64,000 nucleotides of DNA from G963691835 sp963691835. GTDB lineage: Bacteria > Pseudomonadota > Alphaproteobacteria > Thalassobaculales > Thalassobaculaceae. Below are positions 26,158 through 35,091 of the stretch, one piece after another. The stretch lies in assembly GCA_963691835.1 (NCBI GenBank), contig OY829383.1, positions 1,612,001-1,676,000 on the forward strand. The letters are read 5' to 3'. Numbering within the stretch: the first letter of the stretch is position 1; each line of letters begins with the position of its first letter. The position numbers were made by a program, and so were the translations under genes. Below the pieces are notes generated by a model, which made no database searches, had not been told where the DNA came from, and saw only the letters and a list, made by a program, of their open reading frames with translations.

Positions 26158-27540
26158 ATGAGCATGCACTTTCTGCGGCGAACGGCCGTTCTTATCGGCC
26201 AGTATCGCCCGTCCAGTCCGCTCGGCTCCCTCGGACTGGCGGTCGTGATGACCGGGGTCCTGTTGGTCGCCCCGTCTCTTGCGCGTGCGGTAGACATCCA
26301 GGAAGTCACAAGCCCCGGCGGGATAACGGCGTGGCTGGTCGAGGATCACAAGAACCCCATCATCACGATGACCGTTTCCTTCGCCGGCGGGCAGAGCGCC
26401 GACCCCGCGGGCAAGGAGGGGTTGGCCGACATGATGTCCGGGCTACTGGATGAAGGGGCGGGTCCGTTGGACTCCAAAGCATTCCAATCCGCGCTGGAAT
26501 CGAATGCCATCTCCCTTTCCTTCGATGCGGGCCGCGACGACTTCTCCGCATCCCTTTCGACCCTGACGGAAACCAGCGAGGAAGCGTTCCGGCTGATGCG
26601 GTTCGCGCTCACCGAGCCGCGGTTCGACCCGGAGCCGGTCGCCCGGATTAAGGGGCAAATCGTTGCCGGCATCCGCGCAAGAGAGAAACGGCCCCGCACC
26701 ATCGCTGCACAGACTTGGTGGCGCGATGCGTTTCCAGATCACCCCTACGGCCGGCCAAGCTCGGGATCGGTAGACTCCGTCAGCAGCATCGAGTCCGAGG
26801 ACCTCAAGGCCTTTGCGAAGGCGATCCTGGCTCGGGAGAAGATCTGGATTTCGGTGGTCGGCGACATCCGGCCGGACCGGCTGGGCGCCGTATTGGACCG
26901 GGTCTTCGGAGCGCTGCCGACTGAATCAGGCGCCCCTGATCCAGTGCCCGCCGCACCCGCCAACGCGGGCAAGATCACCGTCATCGAACAGCCGATCCGG
27001 CAGTCTACCGTCGTCTTCGGTCATCGCGGCCTGTCCCGCGACGACCCGGATTGGTATGCGGCCAGTGTGTTGATGGAGATCATGGCCGGCGGCTTCGGCT
27101 CCAGGCTCACCGAAGAAGTCCGGGAAAAGCGCGGCCTGACCTATGGGATCTTCGCGTTCCAGCTCCCGCTCGACCAATCCGCTCTGCTGCGTGGCGGGGT
27201 ATCGTCGGACAATGCCAGGGTAGCCGAAGCGATCCAGGTGCTGCGGGAGATCTGGGCGGACATGGCTGAGAACGGCCCCACCGAACAGGAGGTTAAGGAC
27301 GCCAAGACCTACATCAACGGCTCTTTCCCGCTCCGGCTGGAGAACTCCCGGGCGATCTCCGGCATTCTGACCTCGGTGCAGCGGGAGAATCTGGGGATCG
27401 ACTACCTCGCCCAACGCGCCTCTCTCATCGACGAGCCGTCGATGGAGGACCTCCGCCGGGTTGCTAAACGGTTGTTCCTGCCTGAGGAACTCTCGATTGT
27501 CGTTGTCGGCAATCCGGAGGGGCTTCCATCAACACAATAG
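26158..27540 (+). CDS. M16 family protein, inactive partner
   Basis: The 460-residue partner of the preceding peptidase. It has a long signal region (GLAVVMTGVLLVAPSLARA) and the M16 fold, but where HxxEH is expected it reads GLADMMSGLLDEGAG, so zinc binding is lost. The C-terminal half keeps GGFGSRLTEEVREKRGLTYGIF with the Arg and Tyr used in substrate handling. As in mitochondrial processing peptidase, active and inactive subunits probably form a heterodimer. Confidence 0.9.
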   Translation: MSMHFLRRTAVLIGQYRPSSPLGSLGLAVVMTGVLLVAPSLARAVDIQEVTSPGGITAWLVEDHKNPIITMTVSFAGGQSADPAGKEGLADMMSGLLDEGAGPLDSKAFQSALESNAISLSFDAGRDDFSASLSTLTETSEEAFRLMRFALTEPRFDPEPVARIKGQIVAGIRAREKRPRTIAAQTWWRDAFPDHPYGRPSSGSVDSVSSIESEDLKAFAKAILAREKIWISVVGDIRPDRLGAVLDRVFGALPTESGAPDPVPAAPANAGKITVIEQPIRQSTVVFGHRGLSRDDPDWYAASVLMEIMAGGFGSRLTEEVREKRGLTYGIFAFQLPLDQSALLRGGVSSDNARVAEAIQVLREIWADMAENGPTEQEVKDAKTYINGSFPLRLENSRAISGILTSVQRENLGIDYLAQRASLIDEPSMEDLRRVAKRLFLPEELSIVVVGNPEGLPSTQ

Positions 27541-27620
27541 TTGCCGGGAATTCTCCCGAGCACTTTAGCGTCACCGTGTTTGATGGCATGGTCTTTTGCC
27601 TACCACTGCCGCAGGTCCCC

Positions 27621-28100
27621 ATGAAGATCAAACTGGAACCCCTCACCCAAGAGAGATTCGCTCCCTTCGGACAGGTCCTGGATTTGCCCGCCGAGCCCGG
27701 GCGCGCGGACTACTCCAACCATCTGGAAAACCGCCGCGCGGACGCCCGTGTCTGCTTCCGAACCAGCAAGACGGCCGCCTCCACGCTTCCATTGAAGACA
27801 TCGACAATGGAGCGGCACGCCCATTCCAGCCAGGCATTCGTCCCTGTTGAAGGCGGGCAGTACATCGTCATGGTGGCGCCACATGGGGTGGACGGGGGAC
27901 CGGATATGACCGCAGCCCGGGCTTTCCTTGCGGAGCCGCACCAAGGGATCAATTACAAGGCGGATGTTTGGCACCATCCGATGACGGTGATTGACCAGCC
28001 GGCGACTTTCACAACGGTGATGTGGCTGGCCGACGATGGTGAGGACGAGGAGTTCTTCACGCTCTCGAGTGAAATCGAGATTGCCGGGCCAGCAAGTTAG
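27621..28100 (+). CDS. allA: Ureidoglycolate lyase family protein
   Basis: A 159-residue cupin-like protein of the AllA family. The features are PLTQERFAPFGQVLD at the start, MERHAHSSQAFVPVEGGQYIVMVAP in the middle and WHHPMTVIDQPATFTTVMWLADDGEDEEF towards the end. The family splits ureidoglycolate into glyoxylate and urea in allantoin breakdown. No other allantoin or urate gene is adjacent. ATG 27621 starts at the family N-terminus; the longer start at 27576 adds unrelated residues. Confidence 0.85.
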   Translation: MKIKLEPLTQERFAPFGQVLDLPAEPGRADYSNHLENRRADARVCFRTSKTAASTLPLKTSTMERHAHSSQAFVPVEGGQYIVMVAPHGVDGGPDMTAARAFLAEPHQGINYKADVWHHPMTVIDQPATFTTVMWLADDGEDEEFFTLSSEIEIAGPAS

Positions 28101-28116
28101 TCTATCTGTTCTGATG

Positions 28117-28144
28117 GGATAGTATCCTACCAATAATATCCTAC
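28117..28144. repeat. Palindrome and direct repeats upstream of the Amt-kinase gene
   Basis: The AT-rich gap before the Amt-kinase gene holds the palindrome GGATA-G-TATCC (28117-28127) and two copies of TATCCTAC (28123-28130 and 28137-28144) with a 14-base period. They could be binding sites for a regulator of the fusion gene. The small stem CCGAA-CA-TTCGG follows near the start codon. Confidence 0.4.
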
Positions 28145-28181
28145 TCACTCTCGTCCCAACCGAACATTCGGCTGGATTTGA

Positions 28182-30332
28182 ATGCTCTGGACGACCTCCG
28201 ACCTGATTTGGGTCACCCTATCGGCGGCGCTTGTATTCTTGATGCAGGCTGGTTTCTGCTGCCTTGAGACAGGGTTGGTGCGGGCCAAGAACAGCATCAA
28301 CGTCGCAGCGAAGAACCTGATCGACTTCTGCATCGTCGGTATTCTGTTCTGGTCGTTCGGCTTCGGGCTGATGTTTGGAGAGAGTTGGCTCGGATTGATA
28401 GGAACCGATTCGTTCCTGCCGAGCGCCGACGTGTCAAAGACACTAGGCGTCTTCCTATTGTTCGAGCTCATGTTCTGCAGCGCGGTCGCGACCATCGTGT
28501 CGGGCGCGGTCTCAGAGCGCATGTCATACCGCGGCTACATGATCATGACCGTGGTCGTCGCACTGCCCGTTTATCCGATCGTGGGTCACTGGGCATGGAG
28601 CGGAATCGATACTGGCGAAACGGTCGGCTGGTTGGCTGAACTTGGGTTTCATGACTTCGCAGGCTCGACAATCGTCCATTCCGTTGGCGGATGGATCGGC
28701 CTCGCCGCCGTTCTGGTGATCGGCCCGAGGATCGGAAGATTTACACCCGGGACGAAAGGCTTCGACGGCAGTAATCCGGGTCTGTCGACGGTCGGCGTCA
28801 TCCTCATTTGGATCGGCTGGATCGGGTTCAACGGGGGCAGCACGCTGTCATTCAATGACAGTGTCCCCATGATCATCGTGGTCACGATGCTGGGTGGTGC
28901 CGCGGGCGCGCTCGGGGGGCACGCTCGGTCGGTGTTCGCGGAAGGGCGCCCCGGTATTGGCTCGCTCTTGAACGGCGTGTTGGCCGGTCTCGTGTCGATT
29001 ACGGCGGGGGCTGATATTCTGACGCCTGTCGAGGCCATCGCCGTCGGGTTCACAGGTGGTGTGATCGCAGATTTGGGACAGCGTCTTCTCGTTCGGCTTC
29101 AGATTGACGACGTCGTTGGCGCGGTACCGGTCCACCTCTTCGTTGGAATATGGGGAACGTTGGCGGTGGCCCTGGTTGGTGACCCATCCGACTTCGGCGG
29201 CCGAAGCTGGATTGCACAGCTCGGCGTCCAGGCAATCGGCGTCGCGGCGGTCGGTCTCTACTGCGCGACAGTCGGCTACGTGCTTTTGAAGTTGCTCGAT
29301 ACCTGGGTCGGATTGAGGGTCTCCGCGGAAGCGGAACGCGTGGGCCTGAACGTTGCCGAGCACGGCGCCGGCTCCGCAATGCAGGACCTCATCGAGGCGA
29401 TGGAGCATCATCGTCTGGGAGGCCAGCTCGACGGCCCTGTTCCCATTGAGCCAGAAACGGATGTGGAACCGATCGCCCGGCAGTACAACCGCGTTGTTGA
29501 GCGTGTCGCCGCCGAGACCTCAAATGCTCAAAAAACCATGCAGGGACTGGTGAGAGCGACGCGGGAAGCGGAATTGGCAAACCAGGCGAAGACCCGCTTC
29601 CTGGCCAATATGAGCCATGAGCTCCGGACCCCGCTCAACGCGGTCATCGGCTTCTCGGAGATCCTGGCCACGCAAGCCTTCGGCAATCTGGGCAGCAGCC
29701 GATATGTCGAGTACGCAGGTGACATTCGGGATGCCGGCCGTCACCTTCTGGGGATTGTCGACGATATTTTGGACCAGACCCGCGTCGAGGCAGGCACTCT
29801 CGAACTGCGGGACGCATTTGTCGACATCCCGACCGTTGTCCACTCCGTGATCCGTCTCGCATCAGACAGAGCGAGAGCGGACTGCTGCGACATTGTCGCG
29901 GACATGTCGCCCAGCCTGCCAACACTGAACGCGGACGAGCGGTCGCTCCGGCAGATGCTGATCAATCTGCTCTCGAACGCCCTCAAGTTCACGCCCTCGG
30001 GGGGCTTGATTACCGTTGCCGCCAGACTGGAGGATGACGGACGTATCGCCGTCGAGGTTATCGATACGGGCATCGGCATGGGGCCCGACGACATCCCCCG
30101 GGCGCTTGAGCCTTTCGTCCAGCTTCATGACTCCTACGACAAGAAGTATGCGGGAACGGGACTTGGTCTGCCGTTGGTGAAGAGCCTGATTCAGCTTCAT
30201 GGGGGAACCATAACGATCCAAAGTGAAGTGGATCAGGGTACTGTGGTAACCCTCCGTTTTCCGGAAAGCAGGTCCGTCCTGGACCCGCTGTCCGATTTGG
30301 ACATGAAAGGATCACCCGTTGAGCAATACTGA
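28182..30332 (+). CDS. Ammonium transporter-histidine kinase fusion (Amt sensor kinase)
   Basis: This 716-residue protein joins an Amt/Rh domain (about residues 1-390) to a histidine kinase. The Amt part keeps F98 (AmtB F107-like), W139 in the GHWAWSG context, D158 and H166 in HDFAGSTIVHSVGG, the WIGFNGGS segment, and the second pore histidine in VPVHLFVGIWG. It ends with a GLNVAEHG sequence like the Amt cytosolic tail. A short coiled linker (about 435-475) leads to the H-box FLANMSHELRTPLNAVIGF, N-box LRQMLINLLSNALKFTP, G1 VIDTGIGMGPDD and G2 YAGTGLGLPLVKSL. It probably senses ammonium at the membrane and signals by phosphorylation. No response regulator is adjacent. The PPOX gene overlaps its 3' end by 14 bases. 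Confidence 0.93.
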   Translation: MLWTTSDLIWVTLSAALVFLMQAGFCCLETGLVRAKNSINVAAKNLIDFCIVGILFWSFGFGLMFGESWLGLIGTDSFLPSADVSKTLGVFLLFELMFCSAVATIVSGAVSERMSYRGYMIMTVVVALPVYPIVGHWAWSGIDTGETVGWLAELGFHDFAGSTIVHSVGGWIGLAAVLVIGPRIGRFTPGTKGFDGSNPGLSTVGVILIWIGWIGFNGGSTLSFNDSVPMIIVVTMLGGAAGALGGHARSVFAEGRPGIGSLLNGVLAGLVSITAGADILTPVEAIAVGFTGGVIADLGQRLLVRLQIDDVVGAVPVHLFVGIWGTLAVALVGDPSDFGGRSWIAQLGVQAIGVAAVGLYCATVGYVLLKLLDTWVGLRVSAEAERVGLNVAEHGAGSAMQDLIEAMEHHRLGGQLDGPVPIEPETDVEPIARQYNRVVERVAAETSNAQKTMQGLVRATREAELANQAKTRFLANMSHELRTPLNAVIGFSEILATQAFGNLGSSRYVEYAGDIRDAGRHLLGIVDDILDQTRVEAGTLELRDAFVDIPTVVHSVIRLASDRARADCCDIVADMSPSLPTLNADERSLRQMLINLLSNALKFTPSGGLITVAARLEDDGRIAVEVIDTGIGMGPDDIPRALEPFVQLHDSYDKKYAGTGLGLPLVKSLIQLHGGTITIQSEVDQGTVVTLRFPESRSVLDPLSDLDMKGSPVEQY

Positions 30333-30984
30333 GACGATCGCGCCACCGCGTGACGGGACTGACTCCTACGCGGCCCACACCATTAGAAACGAGGCGGACC
30401 TTCGCGCCCTTTATGGCGAACCCGGCAAACTCGCCGTCGGGAAGGAGCTGCGTCATCTGGACAAGCATTGTGTCGCCTTTATCGGCCTCTCGCCGTTCTT
30501 GATGATCGGCTCGACCGGTGCGGACGGGCTTGGGGACGTCTCGCCCCGCGGCGACGCGCCGGGATTCGTCCGGGTGCTCGATGCGAATACGTTGGCGATC
30601 CCCGACAGAATGGGAAACAACCGCACGGATACCCTCTCCAACATCGTCGCCAATCCGGAGATCGGTCTGCTGTTCATGGTACCGGGCATGAATGAGACGT
30701 TGCGGGTGAACGGTACCGCGCGCCTCGTCGTCGAACCCGCGCTGCTCGAAAGCATGATCGCGCAGAACAAGCTTCCCCGGTCCGCGATCGTCGTCACGGT
30801 CCGCGAAGCCTATCTGCAATGCGCGAAGGCGTTGATCCGCTCCAAACTCTGGACGGGCGATCACGCCATTGATCGGAAGACGTTCCCGACTCTTGGCCAG
30901 ATAATCGCAGACCAGATGGGCGGCATCGATGTCACGGAAACCGAGGCGGCGATCCAGGAATCGGTAAAGACACGTCTTTACTAG
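30319..30984 (+). CDS. Pyridoxamine 5'-phosphate oxidase-family flavoprotein
   Basis: A 221-residue protein of the PPOX split-barrel family, close in type to the FMN-dependent MSMEG_1061 group. The core reads CVAFIGLSPFLMIGSTGADGLGDVSPRGDAPGF, then IPDRMGNNRTDTLSNIVANPEIGLLFMVPGMNETLRVNGTA and REAYLQCAKALIRSKLW. Members bind FMN or F420 and their substrates are largely unknown. The start is TTG 30319 (SNTETIAPP) with GAAAGGA upstream. It overlaps the Amt-kinase 3' end by 14 bases, implying translational coupling and perhaps a shared role. Confidence 0.82.
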   Translation: MSNTETIAPPRDGTDSYAAHTIRNEADLRALYGEPGKLAVGKELRHLDKHCVAFIGLSPFLMIGSTGADGLGDVSPRGDAPGFVRVLDANTLAIPDRMGNNRTDTLSNIVANPEIGLLFMVPGMNETLRVNGTARLVVEPALLESMIAQNKLPRSAIVVTVREAYLQCAKALIRSKLWTGDHAIDRKTFPTLGQIIADQMGGIDVTETEAAIQESVKTRLY

Positions 30985-31002
30985 ACCCTTGAGACGCGTC
31001 GA

Positions 31003-32895
31003 CTAGCCCAGCGGCTCGGACGAACCCTTGCCAGGTCCGAACTTGGCAAGGATGTCCTCAGCCGGCATCGGCTTGGCGAAGAAGTATCCCTGGGCATAGC
31101 GAACGCCGACCTGCCTCAGCATCTCCAGCACTGTCTCGTCCTCGACCCCCTCAGCCACCGTGCTCATGTCGAAGGTGTCGGCGATGGTGTGGATGGTGCG
31201 GACCAGCTCAATGTTCTCCTCCCCCTTATGCATGGACCGGACGAACGCCTGATCGATCTTAAGGGTGTCAAACGGCAGGGCATGGAGATAGCTGAGCGAA
31301 GAGTATCCGGTTCCGAAGTCGTCGATGGAGAGGCCGACGCCAAGCGTCTGCAAGCCGTCGAGACGCTCCCGCATCTCATTGAGGCCGCCTGCGGTTGCGG
31401 TCTCGGTAATCTCGAGCTTGACGAAGTTCGGATCGACACCCGTCCGGGTCAGGGCATTGCGCACGCGCTCCACGCACCGCACATCCCCCAACTGCCGGGC
31501 TGAGAAATTGATGCTCATCGTCAAACGCTGTTCGGCGATCGGAATGAACTGGCCGGGCGACACCATGCCCCGGGTCGGATGAATCCACCGGACCAGCGCC
31601 TCGAAACCCGCCAGTGAGGCGTCTTCGACCCGGACGATTGGCTGGTAGAAGACAACGATCTGGTCGTTCCGGCCGATCGCGACGCGGAGATCCGCCTCGA
31701 TCTCCTCCGCTTCCGCCGCTTTCGCCTCCATCGCCGCGTCATAGGCGACCACCGGCGAGTCTCCGACGGCCCTCCGTCCATAGACGGCAACCTGGGCATT
31801 GCGGAAACTGGTCTCCGCTTGCGAGGGATCCGGACAGAGGGCCACGCCAGCCACCACGGTCTGAAACAGGCTGCGACCTTCAATGGCGAAGGGCCGGTAG
31901 AACAGCGTGCAGATTTTCTCCGCTCTCGACCGGATCCGGTCCACGGATTCCTGACCCTCGAGAATCACGCAAAGCTCAGACTGTCCGGTTCGGGCGATCA
32001 CCTTGCAGTCCGTGATCTCGTCCCGCATCCGCGCGACCATGTGGTTCAGCAGGGTCTCGCCGAACGTGATCCCAAATCGAGCCGACTGCTCCCGGAAGCC
32101 GGGCAGATCCAGGCAGATGATCCCGATCGGACGATCGTCCCGCTCGGTCGTGATGATCTCCCGAAGGCGGGCGAGGTTCGGCAGATTGGTGGCGGGATCC
32201 GTGTAGGCCAGATGCCTCAGGCGGGCGGTGGCATCGTGCTCGCTCTCCAGCAGGCGCCGTGCCCGGGCGACGCCGATCGCGAGGATGCCGGTCACAACGG
32301 TCATCGCCACGATCTTGTCGATCTCCGCCCCCCAGAGGAGCTTCGGCTGATAAAGGTACTCGACGTAATTGCTGGTCACGATGTTCTCGACCGGTGGGTG
32401 CGCCCAGGCGGCGTACATCGCCAGGACGGACCATCCGGCCACCGCGATCCCACCGGCCAGCAGGACGTAGAACACCTCGAACCGGAGCGCGCGGATGCTG
32501 ATGAAGATGAAAACGTAGATCAGCGTCGGCGCCTTCAGATAGAAGGCCGGCGGCTGGCCATAGGTGATGTGGAAGCTCCAAATCAGCCCGAAGAGGACCG
32601 ACATGTCGACGATCGTCGACAGGATCACAAACCAGACCGGGAGTGAGCCGGAATAGCTCCAGCCAAGGCGGATGATGGTGAAGACGAAGTACACCGCAAG
32701 CGCCCAGGGAACCGGTTCGAACGCCGCGACGGCACCGGTCGCCTTGCTGCTGGCCGCATAGAGACCGCCGAAGATCGCAACGACAACGAGTTGAGACCAG
32801 CTGACGACGCGCTCGCTCTCGTCCTGATAGGCGCGCAGCGCTGCCGTCGACGAAAACTGCTCTGTTGACGCCGGAATGATTGAGGTTGGGCTCAC
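31003..32895 (-). CDS. Membrane GGDEF/EAL protein with a shortened EAL domain
   Basis: This protein of about 630 residues begins with five or six hydrophobic segments (about 25-225). A degenerate GGDEF domain follows, where GGDEF is replaced by GQSEL, and then an EAL domain. The EAL domain has GFEALVRW, INFSAR, EITETAT, IDDFGTGYSSLSYL, LKIDQAFV and VAEGVE. However, between FIPIAEQ and LTMSINFSARQL the usual stretch of about 29 residues (helix and strand between AEETGLI and VNLS) is missing, without a frame change. Catalytic residues remain, so folding rather than chemistry is in question. I start at GTG 32895; upstream codons lie in the divergent region before the dihydroorotase gene. Confidence 0.82.
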   Translation of the reverse strand: MSPTSIIPASTEQFSSTAALRAYQDESERVVSWSQLVVVAIFGGLYAASSKATGAVAAFEPVPWALAVYFVFTIIRLGWSYSGSLPVWFVILSTIVDMSVLFGLIWSFHITYGQPPAFYLKAPTLIYVFIFISIRALRFEVFYVLLAGGIAVAGWSVLAMYAAWAHPPVENIVTSNYVEYLYQPKLLWGAEIDKIVAMTVVTGILAIGVARARRLLESEHDATARLRHLAYTDPATNLPNLARLREIITTERDDRPIGIICLDLPGFREQSARFGITFGETLLNHMVARMRDEITDCKVIARTGQSELCVILEGQESVDRIRSRAEKICTLFYRPFAIEGRSLFQTVVAGVALCPDPSQAETSFRNAQVAVYGRRAVGDSPVVAYDAAMEAKAAEAEEIEADLRVAIGRNDQIVVFYQPIVRVEDASLAGFEALVRWIHPTRGMVSPGQFIPIAEQRLTMSINFSARQLGDVRCVERVRNALTRTGVDPNFVKLEITETATAGGLNEMRERLDGLQTLGVGLSIDDFGTGYSSLSYLHALPFDTLKIDQAFVRSMHKGEENIELVRTIHTIADTFDMSTVAEGVEDETVLEMLRQVGVRYAQGYFFAKPMPAEDILAKFGPGKGSSEPLG

Positions 32896-33070
32896 GGGTG
32901 TCTCGACTCCAGATGTGACGACAAGATAACCCCACGCCCGTCTCCGCCAAGACCTGAAATAGAACGACTCATCGGATCGTGAGGAAATGGGAGCATTTCG
33001 AGATTCGGATTGATTCCGCTTCTCGAAGCCATCTCTCACGACTAGCCTCGGGTCCGGAAAGGGGAGTGCT

Positions 33071-34399
33071 ATGGCAAACACTTGGGACACGGTGATCGCA
33101 GGCGGCACGGTGGTCACGCCGGGCGGCACCGCGGTCGCCGACGTGGCGATCAAAGATGGGCGCTTCGCGGATGTCGGCTCGCTCGATAAGAGCAAGGCGG
33201 GCGAGGTGGTCGACGCGACCGGGCTGCACGTTCTGCCGGGCGTGATCGATACCCAGGTTCACTTCCGGGAGCCAGGGGCCACCCACAAAGAGGATATCGG
33301 TCACGGTACCAAGGCGGCCGTCCTTGGAGGCGTGACCGCCATCTTCGAGATGCCAAACACGTCCCCCCTGACCCTTGATGAGGAGACGCTGGCCTGGAAG
33401 CTCAACCGGGCCGCAGAAACGGGCTGGTGCGACCACGCGTTCTTCATCGGCGGCTCGGCCGAAAGCGTCGGCCGTCTGGCGGAGCTTGAGATTCTGCCGG
33501 GCTGTGCCGGTGTGAAGATCTTCATGGGCAGCTCAACGGGCTCTCTGCTTGCCAAGGAAGACGACTTGCTGGCGCGGATCATGGCGGATGGGCGCCGCCG
33601 GGTGGCGATCCATGCCGAGGATGAGGACCTTCTACTGGAACGCCAGCACATCGCGACGGAAGGGGGTGATCCGACCGTGCACCCCGTCTGGCGGAACGAG
33701 GAGGCGGCGCTCAAGGCAACGCAACGGATCACCGCACTGGCGGAAGAGGCGGGACGGCCGGTGCATGTGCTGCACATCACCACCGCCGAGGAAATGGCGT
33801 TCCTTGCGGAGCACAAGGAACTGGTCTCCGTCGAGGTGACGCCCAATCACCTCACCATGGTGGCACCCGATTGCTACGAACGCCTCGGCGCGTTCGCCCA
33901 GATGAACCCGCCCGTCCGGGAGGAACGTCACCGGGCCGCGCTGTGGGAAGCGGTCAACCGCGGTGTGGTCGACATCCTGGGGTCTGATCACGCGCCGCAC
34001 ACGATCGAGGAGAAGGAGCGGCCGTACCCGTCGAGTCCGTCCGGCATGCCGGGTGTGCAGACGCTCGTCCCGCTGCTGCTGGATCATGTGGCCAACGGCC
34101 GCCTGACGCTCCAGAGGTTTGTGGAGCTGACGTCGGCCGGTCCGCAACGGCTTTTCGGCATCGCGGGCAAGGGCCGGATCGCCGTTGGCTACGATGCCGA
34201 TCTGACCCTGGTGGATCTTGGCGCCAAACGGACCATCACGGATGAGTGGATCGCGAGCATTTGCGGCTGGACCCCTCATGACGGGACGACCGTCACCGGC
34301 TGGCCGAAGGCAACCGTGATCCGGGGCCAGATGGTCATGCGGGACGATGAGGTTTTGGGGACGCCGTCGGGCCGTCCTGTCCGGTTCGTGGCGCGCTGA
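33071..34399 (+). CDS. Dihydroorotase-family amidohydrolase
   Basis: The 442-residue protein belongs to the cyclic amidohydrolases (class I dihydroorotase/allantoinase-like). It shows LPGVIDTQVHFREPGATHKEDI, GGVTAIFEMPNT, the carbamylated-lysine region GVKIFMGSSTG, IHAEDE, VHVLHITTAEE, and the catalytic SDHAPHT (near residue 312). In the HxH metal motif the first histidine is replaced by glutamine (DTQVHF). I recall the same change in other alphaproteobacterial dihydroorotase-annotated proteins. Pyrimidine ring closure is a reasonable guess, but a different cyclic amide is possible. It starts 175 bases divergent from the GGDEF/EAL gene. Confidence 0.87.
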   Translation: MANTWDTVIAGGTVVTPGGTAVADVAIKDGRFADVGSLDKSKAGEVVDATGLHVLPGVIDTQVHFREPGATHKEDIGHGTKAAVLGGVTAIFEMPNTSPLTLDEETLAWKLNRAAETGWCDHAFFIGGSAESVGRLAELEILPGCAGVKIFMGSSTGSLLAKEDDLLARIMADGRRRVAIHAEDEDLLLERQHIATEGGDPTVHPVWRNEEAALKATQRITALAEEAGRPVHVLHITTAEEMAFLAEHKELVSVEVTPNHLTMVAPDCYERLGAFAQMNPPVREERHRAALWEAVNRGVVDILGSDHAPHTIEEKERPYPSSPSGMPGVQTLVPLLLDHVANGRLTLQRFVELTSAGPQRLFGIAGKGRIAVGYDADLTLVDLGAKRTITDEWIASICGWTPHDGTTVTGWPKATVIRGQMVMRDDEVLGTPSGRPVRFVAR

Positions 34400-34405
34400 A
34401 CGGCC

Positions 34406-35086
34406 TCAGGCCGGTCCAATCAGCGCATCGACCGCATCGAACACATCCTCGAAGCGGTCGACCGTGCGCCCCGGACGCTCGGCTGCCAGTACCGACGGCG
34501 CGTGGTAGCCCCATGTCACTGCGATGGACGGGACGTCAGCCGCCCGTGCCATGATCAGGTCGAACGTGGTGTCGCCGATCATCACGGTATCGGCGGCGCG
34601 CGCCCCAGCTTCGTCCATCACCGCCCGCAGCATGTGGGGGTTTGGTTTTCCGGGACCGTCGTCGCCGCACTTTAGCGACACGAACCGGCCGATGAGGCCG
34701 TGGGACTCCAGGACACCGACCATCCCACGCCGCCCTTTTCCCGTGGCCACGCCCAGCAGGTAGCCCGCGGCATCAAGGCGCTCAACCGCCGCCTTGGCTC
34801 CGACCATCAGCGGCTCGACCGCACCACCGGTGCGCTTGGCGTGATAGGTCTCCTTGTAGACGTCGGCCATTCGGACATGATCCGCCTCGACCGTGCCTTC
34901 GGGTGCCAGTGCCGCGATGGCGCCGAGAAGAGGCAGACCGACGATGCTCCGAACCGCCTTGGCGGCCGGCGGCGGGTGTCCATGGGCCGAAAAGGCGGAC
35001 TGCATCGCCTCCACGATGTGACCCTGGCTGTCTACCAGGGTGCCGTCCATGTCGAAGACCACCAGCTTGAGCGGGCTGGATGTCAT
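34406..35086 (-). CDS. HAD family hydrolase, phosphoglycolate phosphatase-like
   Basis: A 226-residue HAD phosphatase. Motif I is VVFDMDGTLVDSQGHI, motif II VATGKGRRG, motif III the lysine in GKPNPHML, and motif IV MIGDTTFDLIMARAADVPSIAVTWG. The helical cap after motif I is the phosphoglycolate phosphatase/beta-phosphoglucomutase type. It begins at ATG 35086, five bases after the rluC stop, so it is the last gene of the DUF1028-crcB-rluC-HAD run. The substrate is uncertain. Confidence 0.88.
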   Translation of the reverse strand: MTSSPLKLVVFDMDGTLVDSQGHIVEAMQSAFSAHGHPPPAAKAVRSIVGLPLLGAIAALAPEGTVEADHVRMADVYKETYHAKRTGGAVEPLMVGAKAAVERLDAAGYLLGVATGKGRRGMVGVLESHGLIGRFVSLKCGDDGPGKPNPHMLRAVMDEAGARAADTVMIGDTTFDLIMARAADVPSIAVTWGYHAPSVLAAERPGRTVDRFEDVFDAVDALIGPA

Positions 35087-35091
35087 GCCCG

